Origin: Gammaproteobacteria bacterium
GTDB lineage: Bacteria; Pseudomonadota; Gammaproteobacteria; DSM-16500
Assembly (NCBI GenBank): GCA_013288815.1
Contig: JABDBD010000015.1
Span: forward strand, 1-57,509
Length of the DNA stretch: 57,509 nucleotides
Direction of reading: 5' to 3'
The notes under the pieces are model-generated. The model was not told where the DNA came from and did no database searches. It was given only the letters and a program-made list of their open reading frames with translations. Made by a program: the position numbers and the translations under genes. Positions 33,401 to 40,780 of this stretch are shown piece by piece. The first letter of the stretch is position 1; every line of letters begins with the position of its first letter.

Positions 33401-34594
33401 ATGATCTGCTGCGCCAGCAAGATTTTTCAAGTCATCATCTATGTGTTTGATGACCTTATCAAAATGTTGGCATAATTGCGTCACATTCATCGAATGATTT
33501 TCACCACCTTCGCAGACTTCTTTGGTTGAGCTAGCTTTTGAAACTGAGAAGCGAGAGATTTGACTGAGCGCAGCATTTTCTTTTGACATCGCATCACTTG
33601 CAATGCTGAGTGCGATGGCAGATGAATTGATTAAGCGTAATGCGCCAACAAATGGTTCTGATGTCAATCCTCGGACAAGAACAGAAATTGCTGAGCTAGT
33701 TCCGCTGTGATTATCAAACATGTCAATGGCAAGGTCAAAATTAGAAATCGCTGTTTCTAACTTTTTTAATGCCTCCAACGATTCTTTGCTGTTGTGATTT
33801 TCGCTGCTAAAGAATTTGCAGCAATTACTGAAGGCGTTATAAATATTTTTTTCACCTTCGCTTGCGGATTCTTTATTCATAGCATGACACTCTATGCTGC
33901 TTTCACGGAACATGGAACCAATCGAGTCGATTCCCAAGGAAAGCAAAGCAGCGGATCCAAGAGTGATAGCGCCTGGGACTAAGGCCGTCATTTTTGCAAG
34001 GCTTGCATGTGAAGGAGCAAAACCGCAGCCGACTTTATCTCCAAAATCTTTATCGATGACTTTGGCGACTTCCTTACAAATCCCACCTAATTCTTTTCTC
34101 AACGCTTGGCAATGAGCTGAAAAACCAGAGGTATGATCGTGACGTTCTTTTTCAAAATCAACAGTAGATGCATCAAGACGAGTAAATTTGTTCGCATCTT
34201 GAATGGAATTCAACAAACCGTGTATAGAGACGGATAAATCAAGACCTAGCTGTGAAACATTAGTGAGAGCTGCGGTAGGAGCAGTGCTAGCGTTGAATGC
34301 AACAGAGGCAATGAAGTTAGCTGATGCGGCGAAAGAATCTTTGAGTTCAGGAAAGACACCACAAACGTCGTTGATATCTAGATCGTCTTGTTCTTTTAAC
34401 AGTGCCTCTAGTGCTGCTAAGAATGAATCCATTTCAAATGCTTTGTCTCTAAACGCTTTTGTTGCCTCAGAAGATGCTGAACCTGCTTGCTTAATACCAT
34501 GCAGCACACCGGTGGTCGCTACATAGGGTGTGACGGTTACTGCTGATAAGGTCTCGCTAAGTGGTTTGCAAGGATTATCATTTCCTGAGTGCAT
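30404..34594 (-). CDS. Giant quasi-periodic protein (1396 aa) with repeated hydrophobic segments
   Basis: No known family was recognised. The sequence is rich in Ser, Ala, Leu, His and Asn. Hydrophobic, small-residue-rich stretches come at about residues 206-223, 313-336, 413-432, 493-520, 620-643, 718, 802-815, 890-905, 1015-1036, 1086-1113 and 1148-1165, roughly every 100 residues. Each is separated by a polar helical hairpin, for example 'GLSMIPSLITGFAGCISREF' and 'VSHVVTCGALIATLNGIAG'. This suggests ten or eleven degenerate repeats of one unit. The stretches are only moderately hydrophobic, so they may be buried helices or membrane-inserting hairpins. The last 150 residues are charged and end in a Gly/Pro tail. 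AAAGGT lies 8 bases before the ATG. There is no signal peptide. Confidence 0.7.
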   Translation of the reverse strand: MHSGNDNPCKPLSETLSAVTVTPYVATTGVLHGIKQAGSASSEATKAFRDKAFEMDSFLAALEALLKEQDDLDINDVCGVFPELKDSFAASANFIASVAFNASTAPTAALTNVSQLGLDLSVSIHGLLNSIQDANKFTRLDASTVDFEKERHDHTSGFSAHCQALRKELGGICKEVAKVIDKDFGDKVGCGFAPSHASLAKMTALVPGAITLGSAALLSLGIDSIGSMFRESSIECHAMNKESASEGEKNIYNAFSNCCKFFSSENHNSKESLEALKKLETAISNFDLAIDMFDNHSGTSSAISVLVRGLTSEPFVGALRLINSSAIALSIASDAMSKENAALSQISRFSVSKASSTKEVCEGGENHSMNVTQLCQHFDKVIKHIDDDLKNLAGAADHDKSAINVSAQGSVRVSSGLSMIPSLITGFAGCISREFISGTIDFTNNDKGTRQEFTQVYQSRRAQTGKDLDALMARVSQLQERVQRCDELKISMPVVLGVSHVVTCGALIATLNGIAGICFALSEINSLSESPNAATELDQEEKIKAAEYKQSAIDSNKKTANTMGTGSISDNLQLHQCLESIMNKVVLTHRSQLNFLQPGDDRENINKSGKTLIASSQGNCTGFLSGALGVLALVSLQSGISVETFFRALSAGCIQSNRLNDGVDQIKIGENFKSNLSIVSNATRLSAEKAEKASVTQTASRTSYHVAEALSSRSLTVALCNSGILSKALRDLSKAEEEKLERPAHFLESTLISAAVMDKLGEHILLALNNAEDQNHRMPELNRDMASQLHSASYSSIVSSLSAHSVFISPFLQTSAAIKAANHTEANEKNEAVSEASIISKTVSMGMNSIQAFTKHSIKALQDQADSLPKDQRQRYNSIMQTHFSANTASASAMVATCCLSLLVDELIETMVSRSLTLLDREKVAKTFNQSSQESQAHSHVSGKAISADSELGEVQSATRIISALRLTLSHFGQSLVAYGNALQDKSSNDHHDLLQQPLELHSAQESMLKCLSACMSGSGLGMLQVSGILSMLPLSSGGTLEDIRHFIHTSDHELGFKQIQSSANCTRDDSSESSLTAGMSTDSTVNIVVSLIKALLRSALFGIDTTLSVAKIFEIFSLHDRPEQALSLETQAVSEPNGVSRNMNSQRQRLSIAASAATASLLADTKCDEDCSDTNQLIRSLQHAVDVRIDECGMLADEEENNLLGLKQFFEVLIRVLAAHENFNANASEANIKDLVERFNKGGISLSQYHTTNGGIKSYLARRDRLMGNNNNALIYDGQFLECDNAASLLNAFIFKATKDEVDRLKNAEGKITLLSKLKTELGAYNKTLSNKADGRYQYILKRVSDQLSLVVNRSSVITPRHSLKTLFNKRDFHEHMKDYKKQVQNPEGGRGPGL

Positions 34595-34867
34595 AAATAT
34601 TTACCTTTATTATAAGTGAAGTTATGTGCAATAGGTGCGCATTGTAAACTATCTTGGGTCATATGAATACAAGAATTTCACTGAATAAATGAGCATTTTT
34701 AGATTAGCCGGGGGGGGTGAATATAAGCGTTAACTTGTTTCTAAAGACTGTTAATTTTTTCGTGAAATATGCAGATTTCCTCTTATATAAAATTTTAATT
34801 TTATATTTTGCTATAATAATGTTAGCGATCATGATGTTACCTTTAGCATTGTTGTTGGAAGGAATGT
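34595..34867. other. 273-base divergent intergenic region with a G8 run
   Basis: It lies between the 1396-aa and 250-aa genes and holds no ORF. A run of eight G (34710-34717) stands out in AT-rich sequence. Further right is 'TTTAATTTT', one half of a PmrA-box-like repeat, but its second half is poor. Confidence 0.35.
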
Positions 34868-35620
34868 ATGCCTAAAAATAAAAAAGAAATTCAACTCATT
34901 AAAAGTATTGTTAGCTTTGGTGCGGCTTGTTTATCAAATATCAAAAGTGCAATACCCTTGTTAGAAAAAAAACTTGATGATCTTCAGCTTAAACAGGCTG
35001 AACTTACGCAACTCCCTAACATTACCGATGAACAAAAAGCTTGCTCCATAAAGGTAATGCTGGTTGTAATGGATGTATCCCGCATGTTAAGTGAGATTAA
35101 ATCTATAAAACGATCTCCCACTGAAAAACAAATGATATCTTGTTACAATCAACAAATTTTAGCGATTATGCTGGAAAAATGTTTCTTAGCATCAGGACAG
35201 CAAGATAAATCAGCAAGCAAGGCTTATCAAAAATACAAGCAACAAATAGACGCTAGTCCAGATCAAATTATTTTTAGTTTAAAAGAATATGAAGCGCAAG
35301 CCTCACGTGATGTAAATAGCGGTTTTTCAATTAATGAAGGGGGGCTTGTGTCTCCTATCGTACTTCTCAGATCAACTGAGACGGACATTATGAAATTAGT
35401 ATCTCGTGCCGATGTTTTATTACAAGAAGCTGATTCGTTGGTAAATGCATCAAGACAAAAATTAGTTGATGAGAGGGCAGATCGTCCCGCGAATCCTATT
35501 CAAGCATTGGAGGGTAACAAAAGGGATTTAAATACACCTTCATCTCCGCGAGGAGAAGACCCGAATGCAGCTCAGTTGTTAGGAGCGCAAAATGGCAAGA
35601 AGCAGAAAAGACACCCATAA
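34868..35620 (+). CDS. Orphan helical protein (250 aa) with C-terminal 'PNAAQL' motif
   Basis: No family was recognised. It is predicted all-helical for residues 1-190, with coiled-coil potential at 32-55, then disordered to the end. The last 25 residues include 'PNAAQLLGAQNGKKQKR', close to the tail of the protein at 38441-39676 ('PNAAELFSAQTRKAIK'). AAGGA precedes the ATG by 4 bases. The two proteins otherwise differ, so the tail may be a shared targeting or secretion signal. The gene is alone on its strand, convergent with the CXXCH lipoprotein. Confidence 0.65.
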   Translation: MPKNKKEIQLIKSIVSFGAACLSNIKSAIPLLEKKLDDLQLKQAELTQLPNITDEQKACSIKVMLVVMDVSRMLSEIKSIKRSPTEKQMISCYNQQILAIMLEKCFLASGQQDKSASKAYQKYKQQIDASPDQIIFSLKEYEAQASRDVNSGFSINEGGLVSPIVLLRSTETDIMKLVSRADVLLQEADSLVNASRQKLVDERADRPANPIQALEGNKRDLNTPSSPRGEDPNAAQLLGAQNGKKQKRHP

Positions 35621-35679
35621 AAAATCGTAGTGAAATGGTGCAAGCTGTCAAGAGGCTGATTTTGTGGAATTGGCCCTGC

Positions 35680-36636
35680 CTATTTATTTTGATGACAAGC
35701 CACACATCCATAACCCGAATTAATCATCATGGATTTGTCAGGTGAAGCGGAGGAGTGTTGAAAGTTTTCAACATTTTCTTTTGCATGTGCAATTCGATTT
35801 TCTAATAATTTCCGATATGGCCAAGTAGAATAATTTTTCATGAGTGTTGCATTTTTATAAAGGGTAATCGCTGTTTTCCAATCACCTTGCTTGACTAACA
35901 TGTCACCCATATTCAGAAAAAATCCTTCAAAATTATACGGTGCTATCCAAGAATTCCAGCAAGCTCTTTGAGGGCCGACTTGTGTTTCTAAATTTAAGTA
36001 AGGCGAAAAATCAGGATTGTTATGATTTATTTTAGTCTGTGCACATAAATCCAATGTTGACCATTGCCAATCGAGCGCTGTTTGAAAATGCTCAGATTGC
36101 TTGGGCAGTGTTGTCATGACATAACCTGCCGTAAAATAATTAAATTGCGGCCATTGATGAATCGCATTTTTTAGCGTGAAATACGCTTTTGTTTGTTGGC
36201 GCTTGTCGTGAAAAATACTGCCTTCCACCATTTCGCTATCGCCATAAAATCCTAAAAAGCGCGCATCATTTGTTTGTAATTCCACAGCGTCTGCAAAATA
36301 TTTTTTTGCTAAAATAATATCGTCGACAATCTCGGGTGGCGGATTAGCGATGCGTTGACGTTCGGTGATTTTCCAAATATGCAGAAATCCTAAATGTGCT
36401 GCCAATAATGGATCATTCGGATTTTCTAAATAAGCCGCCAGTAGTAATTTAGTGGAAGTGGAGATGTTGTCATATTTCCCTTGATGTAACGTATCCCAAA
36501 AAAAGTGTTCTGCTTTTTCTGCCAGCTTGCTGTGCGATGCGATGGGTTTTTTAGTTGGCGTAAAATGAATGGCTAAGTCTTCACAAGATGTTAATAAACA
36601 GAAAGCGGATACAGCTATCCCTGTTTTTATATTCAT
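35680..36636 (-). CDS. TPR-like lipoprotein with a C-terminal CXXCH motif
   Basis: A 318-residue precursor. The signal peptide ends in a lipobox-like L-T-S-C (about 15-18), so the product is probably a periplasmic or outer-membrane-facing lipoprotein. The body is helical and repeats TPR-like pairs ('LLAAYLENPNDPLLAAHLGF', 'FLNMGDMLVKQGDWKTAITLYKNAT'). The last residues are 'GYGCVACHQNK', with Cys311, Cys314 and His315 forming a c-type heme attachment motif just before the stop. A single heme on a flexible tail is unusual; alternatively the motif binds metal or is fortuitous. No cytochrome maturation gene is nearby. A distal Met ligand cannot be assigned. Upstream is the divergent toxin-antitoxin operon. 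Confidence 0.75.
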   Translation of the reverse strand: MNIKTGIAVSAFCLLTSCEDLAIHFTPTKKPIASHSKLAEKAEHFFWDTLHQGKYDNISTSTKLLLAAYLENPNDPLLAAHLGFLHIWKITERQRIANPPPEIVDDIILAKKYFADAVELQTNDARFLGFYGDSEMVEGSIFHDKRQQTKAYFTLKNAIHQWPQFNYFTAGYVMTTLPKQSEHFQTALDWQWSTLDLCAQTKINHNNPDFSPYLNLETQVGPQRACWNSWIAPYNFEGFFLNMGDMLVKQGDWKTAITLYKNATLMKNYSTWPYRKLLENRIAHAKENVENFQHSSASPDKSMMINSGYGCVACHQNK

Positions 36637-36733
36637 TGCATGCTCCAGGCGTAGTAAGTTAAATCATACTCTAACTATTTAGAAAATATGACATAACTCT
36701 TATGATATTCCAACAAGAAGATCACGTGTTTTG

Positions 36734-36769
36734 TTGCATTTGAAACAGAATTGACTTATAATTTCAAAT
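36734..36769 (+). promoter_or_regulatory. Promoter and overlapping operator of the Xre-RES operon
   Basis: TTGCAT (36734-36739), a 17-base spacer and a perfect TATAAT (36757-36762) form a good sigma-70 promoter. A perfect 8-bp inverted repeat, ATTTGAAA (36738-36745) and TTTCAAAT (36762-36769), spans it from the -35 to the -10. That is where an Xre-type antitoxin would bind to repress its own operon. Confidence 0.75.
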
Positions 36770-36790
36770 GACACAGAGGAGATGAGTCTA

Positions 36791-37183
36791 ATGCGCGCGC
36801 AAATCGAAACCAAAATTAATAAACCTGCAGTATTAACAAAAGCCATACAGCGATTAGCGGCCGAACTTGATTTAACCCGGCATGAATTATCATTGATAAT
36901 GGGGCGCAGCGAAGCAACTTTTAGTCGTTTATTCAAAAACGATGCGCATGGAAAGAATGCGAAATATTTGGATCCATCTTCGAAAGAAGGACAGCTTGCG
37001 ATTTTACTAGTGAGGTTGTACCGAAATTTAGATGTGCTTTTTGGAGGTAACGCAAAACAATCTCAGCTGTGGCTCAGAAGCGATAATGACCATTTGCAAA
37101 AAAAACCTATAGAGTTAATTGAATCAGTAGAAGGACTTGTCACTGTGGTTCAATATCTCGATGCGATCAGAGGCAAAAATTAA
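36791..37183 (+). CDS. Xre/MbcA/ParS-family antitoxin
   Basis: About 130 residues. The N-terminal half has an Xre-like helix-turn-helix ('LAAELDLTRHELSLIMGRSE', then 'ATFSRLF'), and the C-terminal half is the DUF2384/MbcA-ParS-Xre toxin-binding domain ('QLAILLVRLYRNLDVLFGGN...LWLRSDN...LQKKPIELIESVEGL'). It should neutralise the RES toxin encoded next and repress the operon. The ATG at 36791 is preferred to that at 36782 because GAGGAG touches the earlier one but lies 9 bases before the later one. The stop is one base from the toxin start. Confidence 0.9.
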   Translation: MRAQIETKINKPAVLTKAIQRLAAELDLTRHELSLIMGRSEATFSRLFKNDAHGKNAKYLDPSSKEGQLAILLVRLYRNLDVLFGGNAKQSQLWLRSDNDHLQKKPIELIESVEGLVTVVQYLDAIRGKN

Positions 37184-37184
37184 A

Positions 37185-37949
37185 ATGGTTTTAGAAATCT
37201 GGAAAAAATGCGATGGCGAAAAACATATTAGAGAAATAAACGAAACAGCATGGCGAATTGTAGAATTACAGGAAAAAATATCAACTAGAAAGTTGGTAGA
37301 TTCCATTGCAGAACAAAAAGCTCTGGAGGAATTAATAGAAGAATCTAAGCCAGCTATTTCAATTTCGCAAATCGGATTTCACCCGTTGTTATATACCCCA
37401 TTTAGATATCCTCCTTTAAAGCATGGGTCGCGTTTTGGCAAGAAAACAGAACCTTCTTTATGGTATGGATCACTAAGTATCGCAACTGCCACGGCTGAAA
37501 AAGCATTTTATCAACTAGCATTTATTAATGCGAGTGCAGGAAATTTTGGATTTGTTACTTCTCCCATGACTATATTTTCAGTCAAGTTGAAGATTATCAA
37601 AGGGGTGAAATTAAATGAGGAGCCATTTACTCAATACAAAGAGGAAATGTCATCGCCAACAAATTATGGAAATAGTCAGCTTTTAGGTACGCGCATGCGA
37701 ACAAGTAATCTTGATGGATTTACATTTATTTCTGCAAGAGATGCAAAGATGGGTGTCAATATTGGTTTATTTAAGATGAATGCTTTTGCAAATAAAAACC
37801 CCGACGCAAGATCATTTCAAACATGGCAGTGCAATACCACTAAAATCAACGTTGAGTTTATTCAAACAGGCTCGGTAAAAGATCCTGTTATTACATTTCT
37901 TATCCAAGATTTTCAAATCGATGGTGTGCTGCCTTTTCCGGCTATCTGA
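37185..37949 (+). CDS. RES-domain toxin (NAD+-targeting)
   Basis: A 254-residue protein. RES toxins resemble ADP-ribosyltransferases and destroy NAD+ or ADP-ribosylate phosphoribosyl-pyrophosphate synthetase. The RES signature is seen at residues 71-108: Arg74 in 'TPFRYPP', Arg83 in 'HGSRFGKK', Tyr94 in 'SLWYGS' and Glu105 in 'ATAEKAF', which match the conserved Arg, Tyr and Glu of the fold. The C-terminal half holds 'NYGNSQLLG'-type beta segments. An N-terminal helical extension of about 60 residues precedes the core. The start is placed at ATG 37185, just past the antitoxin stop, although the frame is open to 37137. All key residues look intact, so the toxin should be active. Confidence 0.88.
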   Translation: MVLEIWKKCDGEKHIREINETAWRIVELQEKISTRKLVDSIAEQKALEELIEESKPAISISQIGFHPLLYTPFRYPPLKHGSRFGKKTEPSLWYGSLSIATATAEKAFYQLAFINASAGNFGFVTSPMTIFSVKLKIIKGVKLNEEPFTQYKEEMSSPTNYGNSQLLGTRMRTSNLDGFTFISARDAKMGVNIGLFKMNAFANKNPDARSFQTWQCNTTKINVEFIQTGSVKDPVITFLIQDFQIDGVLPFPAI

Positions 37950-38001
37950 ATCTAGTGTTAAGTATTCTCTTACATTTCCTCTTACATTTTGAACCTGGTG
38001 G

Positions 38002-38295
38002 GTGAGGATACTTGACACCCATCACTTTAATGTCTTTCAAGCGAGGGCGGTTGAGACGCCGGATGTTGCTATGGTAAATGGTGAGCTAGTTGCAGCTAAA
38101 AATTATGGTGAAATGATTCAAGTTATTAAAGAGGCTGATTTTATAGAGTTGATTCCACCGATTTTTCATGAGGAAGTGTCTTCGCCTTATTTGCTGGGGC
38201 ATTCGTTTTTTATGCCAAATTTTCATCTGGATGAGGAAGAGATGAAGCAACAAAACGATGATTTTCAGTGTGGGTCTACTCCTAAAATCTATTAA
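38002..38295 (+). CDS. Small hypothetical protein, possibly a fragment
   Basis: A 97-codon frame beginning at GTG 38002, with a later ATG at 38069 giving 75 residues. Neither start has a good ribosome site. The product 'MVNGELVAAKNYGEMIQVIK' continues to an acidic tail with one Cys, and no domain is recognised. It may be the 3' remnant of a larger gene; the 52 bases before it hold a tandem repeat of CTCTTACATTT. Coding status is uncertain. Confidence 0.4.
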   Translation: MRILDTHHFNVFQARAVETPDVAMVNGELVAAKNYGEMIQVIKEADFIELIPPIFHEEVSSPYLLGHSFFMPNFHLDEEEMKQQNDDFQCGSTPKIY

Positions 38296-38440
38296 TTATA
38301 TGATTTATATAAAAATTCTTTTGTCTCAAAAATATGTTTATTGAATTTTTTCATTTAAATTTTTAAATCAAAAAATCAACTATACTTAATTAAGACAATT
38401 TAAAAATGAAATATCTAGATTTAATGTGAGGAATAGGTTT

Positions 38441-39676
38441 ATGAGCAATATACGAAAACCTCTTACGGTACTTCTTGATTCTAATAGACGTTTAGGTTTT
38501 CCAGATGAGGAAGCTTCGAAGGTTTCGGCATTGATAAGGCGGACGAAACAATTGCTCACAGAAAAGATGTCTGTTGATAAATCCGAAAAGAATGAGCGCG
38601 TTCAGCAATTCATGAATGAACTTTCGGCTATAACTGTATCTTTCGACAAACCATCACAAGCATTGTCTACGTATATTGTCGAACTTGAAAAATTCCAAAG
38701 TGAAATAACTGATATTGCTAATAAAAATAAAGTTCTTAAGGGAAGCAAATGGAAAAACTTATTTGATGACGAAGGAGGATTTAGAATTGTACTTACAAAT
38801 CTTACAAAATACCGTGATCGACAATGTGAGTATGAAGCAGCATGTGAAATAGAAAAGGTAAAAGTTATAGAGAGTCTTCTCGATACTATTAAGAAATGTG
38901 ATGGTGCTGTTATACAGCCAGAGAAGTTAGTAAATGAAATTGATCATATATTAGGTGTCACAAGCATTTGTAAAAAAATAAATGAGTTATATAGTAGACT
39001 TGAAAGACAACCTGCGGCAGAATCAAGACTTTTTAATGTATATAAAGTCGGCTCGCCCAAAAATGATGAAATAAATAAAGAGATTGACCGGCTCGAAAAT
39101 GAAAGAAAGGCTTTGCTTGATCCGGAGAAAAATTCACAATTTAAAGATCTTATAAGAATAAGATCCGAGCTTGAGTACGATATTAGCCAGGTTGGTGAGG
39201 TTGACCGAACTGCTTATACGCTTACTAAAATGTATCTTCCTTCAAATAGCTCAGTTTGTACAAAGTTCTTAAAAGAGTTTGGGTGTCAAGATCGTATTAA
39301 TAAATTAGAGAAATCTGTTTCCAAAGCTAAAAGCGTGTTAGGTAAATATAATTTACAAAATCAATCTCAGAATGATTCGGAAGATAATTCTGATGTTGCT
39401 CCACCGCTCAAACAATCCCCGAATTGTTCTGCAGAATCAGCAAAGCTGTCATCAGCATCTGCTCCAGCTCCACAACTCAATGAAGCGCAGCTATTTACAC
39501 AGAAGCTTAGAAAAGAATTAAAAAGCAATCCTCTTGTTCTCTTGGAAGGTGGTAGTAGTAGTTCGGGAGTTTTAAAAAAACCTTCATCTACTTCGCAAGG
39601 AAAGCCGAATGCGGCTGAATTATTTTCAGCGCAAACGCGGAAAGCAATAAAAATGCAATACAGCCAACTCAAGTAG
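38441..39676 (+). CDS. Orphan coiled-coil protein (411 aa) with C-terminal 'PNAAEL' motif
   Basis: No family was recognised. Residues 1-300 are predicted helical with coiled coils, for example 'EINKEIDRLENERKALLDPE'. Residues 310-395 are Ser/Pro/Gln-rich and disordered, and the tail contains 'GKPNAAELFSAQTRKAIKMQ', like the tail of the 250-aa orphan at 34868-35620. The ATG at 38441 with AGGAATAGG ahead is preferred to the in-frame GTG at 38426. No signal peptide or membrane helix is present. Helical body, Ser-rich linker and charged tail fit a translocated effector, but this is inferred. Confidence 0.65.
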   Translation: MSNIRKPLTVLLDSNRRLGFPDEEASKVSALIRRTKQLLTEKMSVDKSEKNERVQQFMNELSAITVSFDKPSQALSTYIVELEKFQSEITDIANKNKVLKGSKWKNLFDDEGGFRIVLTNLTKYRDRQCEYEAACEIEKVKVIESLLDTIKKCDGAVIQPEKLVNEIDHILGVTSICKKINELYSRLERQPAAESRLFNVYKVGSPKNDEINKEIDRLENERKALLDPEKNSQFKDLIRIRSELEYDISQVGEVDRTAYTLTKMYLPSNSSVCTKFLKEFGCQDRINKLEKSVSKAKSVLGKYNLQNQSQNDSEDNSDVAPPLKQSPNCSAESAKLSSASAPAPQLNEAQLFTQKLRKELKSNPLVLLEGGSSSSGVLKKPSSTSQGKPNAAELFSAQTRKAIKMQYSQLK

Positions 39677-39733
39677 CAATAAAATGAGATTTAATGCTAG
39701 AATTAAACTCTAACGAGCCATCACGGATGTCTT

Positions 39734-40780
39734 ATGAGCCTCCCTTCCGCATACATACTCAATAGTCCCGAGGAAACTCAAATCGCATCGGCTATGCACG
39801 AGCTTATTTTGCGAAAAGATGATGAAGCCGAAAACATAAAAACCCAAATGGCCGAAAGTCTAAAAAAAATGGATCCGCAAACTATTTTTAGAATCACATC
39901 GTATCATCCTGATCTCCAGTATTTCTGCCGACAACAAATTGATACCCAAATAGCTTGGGCGAAAAATATTTTACAAGGTAAGTATCCTAGTGTTGCTATT
40001 CAAACCTTAGATGGACGTTATCTGACGATTTATGATTTATTAATGGGGGCTTGTCTTTACTCGGGGTTTGTTGATGAAAAAGCAGGGAGTGTCTTTCGAA
40101 CCACATTGATTGATCAAGCATGTGATTGGCGTTGTTATCATGCATTGTTATTGCGTTGTCAAAACAAATTAAAATGGTTAGACAATTTGGCATTTCCTCT
40201 CGATGAAAATAAAATTCAGCAGTTTGAGAAAAGCATCCAACAGATTTTAACTGACGCGTCTATTCTGGGAATGACGTATTGGCAAGCCGGTTTTTTTCAG
40301 GCGGGAAATATCATCAATCAATTATCGAATTCACTCGCAAAAAAAGTCATTATTTTAGCTGAAAATCGGTCAGACGGTACGGAAGCACTGCTTGCGAAAG
40401 CAGAAGAGTATATGCGGTTATCCGTAAAATATTTCTTGTGCGGGTTTCAGTTGGGAGATCATGTGATATCTAAAATGATTTTAAATGATATCACGCAAGG
40501 CAAAGGTGTTGCAGTGTTGATGGGGAATGATTTTTTGGTGGATCAGCATGTCGCACAAAAAAAGTTTATAGAGTGGGTGACGCTGGAAGTGTATCAAGTG
40601 GTTGAGGTGGATGCGAAAAAATATATGATGGGTTTGTTACGGCTGTTGAAAGGAAATGAGAGTACGCTAATGACTGTGAATGAGTCGGATGTAAGATACG
40701 CTAATCCAGTGGTTTTAAAAGTTGCGCCGGTGGAGTTAATCAAAGAAATAAATGAAAAATTAGCTAATTTTCTGCATTAA
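39734..40780 (+). CDS. Orphan helical protein (348 aa)
   Basis: A soluble, mostly helical protein with no domain I can name. It has six Cys ('YFCRQQ', 'GACLYSG', 'DQACDWRCYHALLLRCQNK', 'YFLCGFQ') clustered in the first two thirds, and a repeat-like helical pattern that could be a Sel1 or TPR relative ('ILGMTYWQAGFFQAGNIINQ', 'AKAEEYMRLSVKYFLCGFQL'). The start ATG lies 57 bases after the previous stop. Its 3' end overlaps the convergent DUF4143 ATPase gene by 21 bases. Function unknown. Confidence 0.65.
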   Translation: MSLPSAYILNSPEETQIASAMHELILRKDDEAENIKTQMAESLKKMDPQTIFRITSYHPDLQYFCRQQIDTQIAWAKNILQGKYPSVAIQTLDGRYLTIYDLLMGACLYSGFVDEKAGSVFRTTLIDQACDWRCYHALLLRCQNKLKWLDNLAFPLDENKIQQFEKSIQQILTDASILGMTYWQAGFFQAGNIINQLSNSLAKKVIILAENRSDGTEALLAKAEEYMRLSVKYFLCGFQLGDHVISKMILNDITQGKGVAVLMGNDFLVDQHVAQKKFIEWVTLEVYQVVEVDAKKYMMGLLRLLKGNESTLMTVNESDVRYANPVVLKVAPVELIKEINEKLANFLH

